Shown here piece after piece: positions 6,692 to 9,510 of a stretch of 9,510 nt of DNA (position 1 is the first letter of the stretch; every line of letters starts with the position of its first letter). The position numbers and the translations under genes were made by a program. Below the pieces are notes generated by a model. It saw only the letters and a program-made list of their open reading frames with translations, did not search any database and was not told the DNA's origin. Source of the DNA: Peptococcaceae bacterium (GTDB lineage Bacteria > Bacillota > Desulfotomaculia > Desulfotomaculales > Desulfocucumaceae); assembly GCA_013336365.1 (NCBI GenBank), contig JAAXTT010000049.1, positions 1 through 9,510 on the forward strand, given 5' to 3'.

Positions 6692-7147
6692 TCAAATACA
6701 GCCCGTCGTTTCACTTCCTGAAATATCTCCCTGATTATCCTCAGCCTTTTCAGATGGACAATCAACCTTAGCTAAAATACCATTTACAAATCTTCCGGAA
6801 TCCTCACCGCCAAAAATCTTTGCCAGCTCAACTGCTTCATTTATGCTTACACTGAAGGGAATATCCTTGCGAAATTTTATCTCATATATGGCCATTCTCA
6901 TTATATTATGGTCAACTCGGGCAAGTCGCTTTATATCCCAATCCCTGCTCAGATGAGCAATTATCATGTCTATCTCTTTTTCGTTGTTTTTTGACCCGCA
7001 GACCAAATCCTTCATAAAATCAAAATCCTCTGCAGGCAAGAAATTCATTTCTGCAATATAATCGATGACAGGATCAATCTCCGAGTTATCAACATCAAGC
7101 TGATATAAGGACTGTAAAGCTGTTTCCCTGGCCTGTCTTCTACTCAT
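6692..7147 (-). CDS. nusB: Transcription antitermination protein NusB
   Basis: All-helical RNA-binding protein that, with ribosomal protein S10 (NusE), binds boxA RNA and prevents early termination in rRNA operons. The 151 residues include the N-terminal MSRRQARETALQSLYQLD, the middle FMKDLVCG and the C-terminal family block WDIKRLARVDHNIMRMAIYEI, IPFSVSINEAVELAKIFGGEDSGRFVNGIL. About 20 acidic and polar residues follow the conserved end (CPSEKAEDNQGDISGSETTGCI-like tail), a modest extension over the usual 130-140. The ATG at 7145-7147 has GGGAGG 6 nt upstream, so the start is secure. It lies 118 bp after the Asp23-family gene, a rather wide gap for this cluster, which contains a promoter candidate, and before nfnA. 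Confidence 0.96.
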   Translation of the reverse strand: MSRRQARETALQSLYQLDVDNSEIDPVIDYIAEMNFLPAEDFDFMKDLVCGSKNNEKEIDMIIAHLSRDWDIKRLARVDHNIMRMAIYEIKFRKDIPFSVSINEAVELAKIFGGEDSGRFVNGILAKVDCPSEKAEDNQGDISGSETTGCI

Positions 7148-7229
7148 AGTCTTCCTCCCGGATTACAGGCGACAAACAACCAACTTTATCACCCAGAAAA
7201 TTTTATTTAGTCAGCTTGTTGATTTTTTA

Positions 7230-7258
7230 ATCCTACATTTATTGACCATAACTATCAA
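7230..7258 (-). promoter_or_regulatory. Possible sigma-A promoter upstream of nusB
   Basis: On the minus strand TTGATA (7253-7258) and TAGGAT (7230-7235) are separated by exactly 17 nt, matching consensus at 5 of 6 and 4 of 6 positions. It would start transcription in the 118-bp gap between the Asp23-family gene and nusB. AT-rich gaps yield such matches by chance, so this is tentative. Confidence 0.35.
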
Positions 7259-7265
7259 GGCTGAG

Positions 7266-7673
7266 TTACTTAACCTTGTGGTCTTCCTCTCTAACCTCAT
7301 GAGAGAACACTACCCCTTGAATATGTACATTAACCTCAATTACTTCCAACCCGGTCATATTTTCAATTGATTTCTTAACATTTTCCTGGATTTTTGCTGC
7401 CACATCAGGAATTCTGGTGCCAAACTCGACAATTACAAAGGTATCAACAGCAGCTTCCTTTTCTCCTACCTCCACCTTAACCCCTTTTGACATATTTTTA
7501 CGACCGAGCATTTCTGCAATTCCACCTACAACACCACTACTCATTGCTACCACTCCGGGAACTTCAGTTGTAGCCAGACCGGCTATTATTTTTACCACAT
7601 CATCAGCTATTTTGATTGCACCTAAACTGGTTATTTCATCCTTTATAATGTGGTCCTTGACTGACTCATCCAT
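7266..7673 (-). CDS. yqhY: Asp23/Gls24 family protein (YqhY-like)
   Basis: Small soluble alkaline-shock-family protein of 135 residues. The family sequence is visible throughout: GAIKIADDVVKIIAGLATTEVPGVVAM, a glycine-rich GVVGGIAEMLG, KGVKVEVGEKEAAVDTFVIVEFGTRIPDVAAKIQENVKKSIENMTGLEVIEVNVHIQGVVF. There is no signal peptide or membrane segment. Its molecular role is not settled; in B. subtilis yqhY lies directly after accBC and has been genetically linked to acetyl-CoA carboxylase activity, and the same neighbourhood is kept here except that a panE-like gene lies between. The ATG at 7671-7673 is chosen because AAGGGAGG lies 7 nt upstream; an in-frame GTG at 7691 would place that ribosome binding site inside the coding region. 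A near-consensus promoter lies about 40 bp upstream. Confidence 0.92.
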   Translation of the reverse strand: MDESVKDHIIKDEITSLGAIKIADDVVKIIAGLATTEVPGVVAMSSGVVGGIAEMLGRKNMSKGVKVEVGEKEAAVDTFVIVEFGTRIPDVAAKIQENVKKSIENMTGLEVIEVNVHIQGVVFSHEVREEDHKVK

Positions 7674-7680
7674 AATGAAG

Positions 7681-7688
7681 CCTCCCTT
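7681..7688 (-). promoter_or_regulatory. Ribosome binding site deciding the yqhY start
   Basis: AAGGGAGG on the minus strand, 7 nt before the ATG at 7673. It rules against the in-frame GTG at 7691, which lies immediately upstream of this site. Confidence 0.8.
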
Positions 7689-7709
7689 CACCTATTTAAC
7701 ATCTTCCTA

Positions 7710-7738
7710 ATTATATCAGATGAACTTTCCATTATCAA
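7710..7738 (-). promoter_or_regulatory. Strong sigma-A promoter of yqhY (and probably nusB)
   Basis: Minus-strand TTGATA (7733-7738), 17-nt spacer, TATAAT (7710-7715), with TG one base before the -10 (extended -10, TGATATAAT). This is 11 of 12 consensus positions at ideal spacing, and the predicted start near 7703 leaves about a 30-nt leader. It means yqhY does not depend on the accC transcript. Confidence 0.8.
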
Positions 7739-7874
7739 ACCAGGCATTAGTGTCTCAAAACTTATAAGACTGTTGGAAAAAAATTACCCGCCATGAAAGG
7801 ATTTTTAAATTACCATGAGAAATAGCAATATACAAATAAATTTTCAATTATCATTATTAGGAGGCTTTTAGCTA
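7739..7874. other. Divergent intergenic region between yqhY and the panE-like gene
   Basis: About 135 bp of AT-rich DNA lies between the yqhY promoter and the plus-strand TTG start. I find no convincing plus-strand promoter; the best is a weak TATACA -10 at about 7830-7835 with a poor -35. Two copies of CCATGA (7791-7796 and 7813-7818) are 22 bp apart, about two helical turns, and could be half-sites, but this may be chance. AGGAGG at 7859-7864 is the ribosome binding site of the plus-strand gene. Confidence 0.3.
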
Positions 7875-8795
7875 TTGAATATTGCAATTTTGGGTGCCGG
7901 CGCAATTGGTTCCTTTATTGGGGCAAGACTGTCAGTGGGACTAAACAATGTAACCCTGATCAACAGATGGGCTGAGCACATTGATAATATAAATAACTAT
8001 GGTTTAAAAATAGATCAGGGCAATAATACTACCTTTGTCAAAATTAAAGGGGTTACCTCCTCAGAAACCTTAGGAATTCAGGATCTTGTTATTGTTATGG
8101 TCAAGTCTTATCAAACTGAGGAAGCTGTAGCAAACATCAAGAATCTTCTTGGTCCCGACACAAGAATTTTGACTCTGCAAAATGGCTTGGGAAATGCTGA
8201 ACAGATTATAAAAACCTTGGGAAATGTTAAGCTTCTTGCCGGAACAACTGCCCATGGGTCCGCCATAATCGGACCGGGACATATTAAATATGGAGGCTCG
8301 GGAGAAACTGTAATCGGTCCTTTTAGTGGACCTTGGTTTGCTGAGGATATTGCGACAGTATTAAGTAGCTGCGGACTGATTACCCGTGTCACCAATGATG
8401 TTACCGGACTACTGTGGGGTAAAGTGTTGATTAATGCCGGGATTAATGCCCTGACTGCCATTTGTGGAGTTAATAATGGCTGGCTTATTGAAAGAGAGGA
8501 AACCTTGTCGCTGATGAAATCCTTGGTCAATGAAGGGGTTGCTGTAGCAAAGCGTTTAAAAATAACCCTGCCCTATGATAATCCCTTGGAAAAGGTTATA
8601 TCTGTGGCCAGGGCAACAGGTGAAAACCGCTCTTCCATGCTTCAGGATTTAGATCACAGGAAAAAAACAGAAATAGATTATATAAATGGTGCCATTATAA
8701 ATGCAGGAATAAAAACTGGAATACCGACACCCTGCAATAACACTATTACCTTACTGGTTAAGGCGCTGGAATCGAAATATTGCCTAATCAGTTAA
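7875..8795 (+). CDS. panE: Ketopantoate reductase family protein (2-dehydropantoate 2-reductase-like)
   Basis: Predicted NADPH-dependent reductase of the ApbA/PanE family, whose best-known member converts 2-dehydropantoate to pantoate for pantothenate and coenzyme A synthesis. The 306 residues are full length. The Rossmann motif GAGAIG is at 7-12, and R31 after the second strand (LINR) is the usual sign of NADPH preference. VKSYQT (76-81), LQNGLGN (101-107), WGKVLINAGINALTA with Lys183 and Asn187, and SSMLQDLDHRKKTEIDYINGAI (253-274, Glu266) follow the family pattern with its catalytic Lys and Glu. The start is TTG at 7875, 10 nt after AGGAGG; the Rossmann motif so close behind supports it. 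The gene runs against its neighbours and splits accC from yqhY. The family has members acting on other 2-oxo acids, so the exact substrate is an inference. Confidence 0.85.
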   Translation: MNIAILGAGAIGSFIGARLSVGLNNVTLINRWAEHIDNINNYGLKIDQGNNTTFVKIKGVTSSETLGIQDLVIVMVKSYQTEEAVANIKNLLGPDTRILTLQNGLGNAEQIIKTLGNVKLLAGTTAHGSAIIGPGHIKYGGSGETVIGPFSGPWFAEDIATVLSSCGLITRVTNDVTGLLWGKVLINAGINALTAICGVNNGWLIEREETLSLMKSLVNEGVAVAKRLKITLPYDNPLEKVISVARATGENRSSMLQDLDHRKKTEIDYINGAIINAGIKTGIPTPCNNTITLLVKALESKYCLIS

Positions 8796-8806
8796 GAATA
8801 TAATCT

Positions 8807-8868
8807 AAAAAAATATGCCGGGACTCATTAATTAAGAATAATTACATCCTTTTTTTGAATTCCGGCAT
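8807..8868 (-). terminator. Terminator of the accC transcript
   Basis: Just after the accC stop, minus-strand ATGCCGG (8862-8868) pairs with CCGGCAT (8815-8821). With one mismatch and one G-U wobble, four more pairs form inside (to 8857 and 8826), closing a 30-nt loop. The stem is followed by A and then seven T (8807-8813), the classic intrinsic-terminator layout apart from the long loop. It closes the accC operon before the oppositely oriented panE-like gene. Confidence 0.65.
8829..8856 (+). terminator. Weak terminator candidate for the panE-like gene
   Basis: TAATTA-AGAA-TAATTA (8829-8844) is a 6-bp all-AT stem, followed 5 nt later by seven T (8850-8856). It lies in the loop of the opposite-strand terminator, so the 80-bp convergent gap may serve both genes. 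The all-AT stem makes it weak. Confidence 0.3.
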
Positions 8869-8875
8869 CCTCAAA

Positions 8876-9510
8876 CTACTTAAATATATGTTTTTCAATA
8901 AAACCGGTATCAATATCCCCTCGTAAAAAATGTTTATTCTTTAATACAATTTTATGAAAAGGAATAGTTGTCTTTACTCCTTCAATAATAAACTCATCTA
9001 ATGCCCTGGCCATCCTTGCCACTGCTTCCTCCCTGTCCTGTCCCCAGGTTATAAGCTTCCCAAGCATTGAATCATAATAGTGAGGGATATTCCAGCCTTG
9101 AAAGGCTGCGCTGTCAACTCTTATACCCGGACCTCCCGGAGGAACATATTTAGTAATAATTCCCGGACAGGGCATAAAATCATTGGCAGGATCCTCTGCA
9201 TTTATTCTGCATTCCAGAGCCCAGCCACGGATTTCGACATCCTTTTGAGTCACCGCCAAGCTCTCTCCGGAAGCAACTAAAATCTGCTCCTTGATTAAAT
9301 CTATACCGGTAATCATTTCTGTTATTGGATGCTCCACCTGAATACGAGTATTCATCTCAATAAAATAATATCTACCATCATCGTCAAGGAGAAACTCTAT
9401 AGTTCCGGCCCCGCAATAATGAACTGCACTTGCCGCCTTTATTGCCGCCTCACCCATTTCACTTCTCAGCTTATCATTCAGAGCTGTAGATGGTGCTTCC
9501 TCAATTACCT
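8876..9510 (-). CDS. accC: Acetyl-CoA carboxylase biotin carboxylase subunit, 5' part beyond window
   Basis: ATP-grasp enzyme that carboxylates the biotin of AccB in the first step of fatty acid synthesis. The frame is open from the right edge (VIEEAPSTALNDKLRSEMG) to a TAG at 8876, giving the last 210 or so residues of a protein that is normally about 450. Visible are YYFIEMNTRIQVEHPITEMITGIDL, which holds the metal- and ATP-binding Glu, Asn and the catalytic RxQVEH residues, the C-terminal domain ALECRINAEDP, GPGIRVDS with the conserved Arg, and YYDSMLGKLI. The conserved C-terminal EGVKTTIPFHKIVL and the end at FIEKHIF are normal, so the gene is intact at this end. A pyruvate carboxylase or other biotin-dependent carboxylase subunit shares this domain; the yqhY-nusB context favours AccC. 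Confidence 0.94.
   Translation of the reverse strand, partial: VIEEAPSTALNDKLRSEMGEAAIKAASAVHYCGAGTIEFLLDDDGRYYFIEMNTRIQVEHPITEMITGIDLIKEQILVASGESLAVTQKDVEIRGWALECRINAEDPANDFMPCPGIITKYVPPGGPGIRVDSAAFQGWNIPHYYDSMLGKLITWGQDREEAVARMARALDEFIIEGVKTTIPFHKIVLKNKHFLRGDIDTGFIEKHIFK

Noticed and set aside
7148..7265. Small gene (DUF2273 or AmaP-like) between yqhY and nusB, as in some Clostridia
   Set aside because: The gap holds only a 12-codon ATG frame and no recognisable coding sequence.
8111..8530. 139-codon open frame antisense to the panE-like gene
   Set aside because: Lies wholly opposite a well-supported gene and its translation shows no recognisable family pattern.

Overview
The window is an AT-leaning stretch of bacterial chromosome that fits an anaerobic, Clostridia-type Firmicute. 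The gene order underlying it is the conserved Firmicute cluster accC - yqhY (Asp23 family) - nusB - folD - xseA - xseB - ispA, known from Bacillus subtilis. All of these genes are read here on the minus strand. The anaerobe inference rests on an NfnAB-type electron-bifurcating transhydrogenase and a radical SAM protein, together with strong GGAGG-type ribosome binding sites and frequent TTG/GTG starts. I cannot name the species.

Layout, following minus-strand transcription from the right edge. (1) The C-terminal half of accC (biotin carboxylase) enters from beyond the window and ends in a convergent terminator region. (2) A ketopantoate-reductase-family gene (panE-like) is inserted on the opposite strand and splits accC from yqhY. 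(3) A near-consensus sigma-A promoter drives the Asp23-family gene. nusB follows after a 118-bp gap that holds a second, weaker promoter candidate. (4) A terminator-like hairpin follows nusB. Then come nfnA and nfnB, overlapping by 4 bp (ATGA), with folD starting one base after nfnB, so nfnA-nfnB-folD looks like a translationally coupled unit. (5) xseA follows folD after a short gap with a GC-rich hairpin. (6) A gap with a 13-bp-stem inverted repeat and a promoter whose spacer is filled by an 18-bp perfect palindrome leads into a radical SAM gene of the YhcC/YtqA (TIGR01212) type, which separates xseA from xseB. (7) xseB and ispA follow closely; ispA runs off the left edge.

The core genes are housekeeping: fatty-acid precursor supply (AccC), transcription antitermination (NusB), one-carbon folate metabolism (FolD), DNA repair nuclease (exonuclease VII, XseA+XseB) and isoprenoid chain synthesis (IspA). 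The additions relative to the B. subtilis order are nfnAB, the radical SAM gene and the inverted panE-like gene. The most functionally suggestive one is nfnAB coupled to folD, which places an NADPH/NADH/ferredoxin-balancing enzyme in one operon with an enzyme whose family usually uses NADP. I see no mobile elements, CRISPR arrays, tRNAs or rRNAs. No intergenic stretch exceeds about 200 bp. I do not see a clearly new multi-gene system; the points most worth checking are the nfnAB-folD unit and the operator-like palindrome in front of the radical SAM gene.
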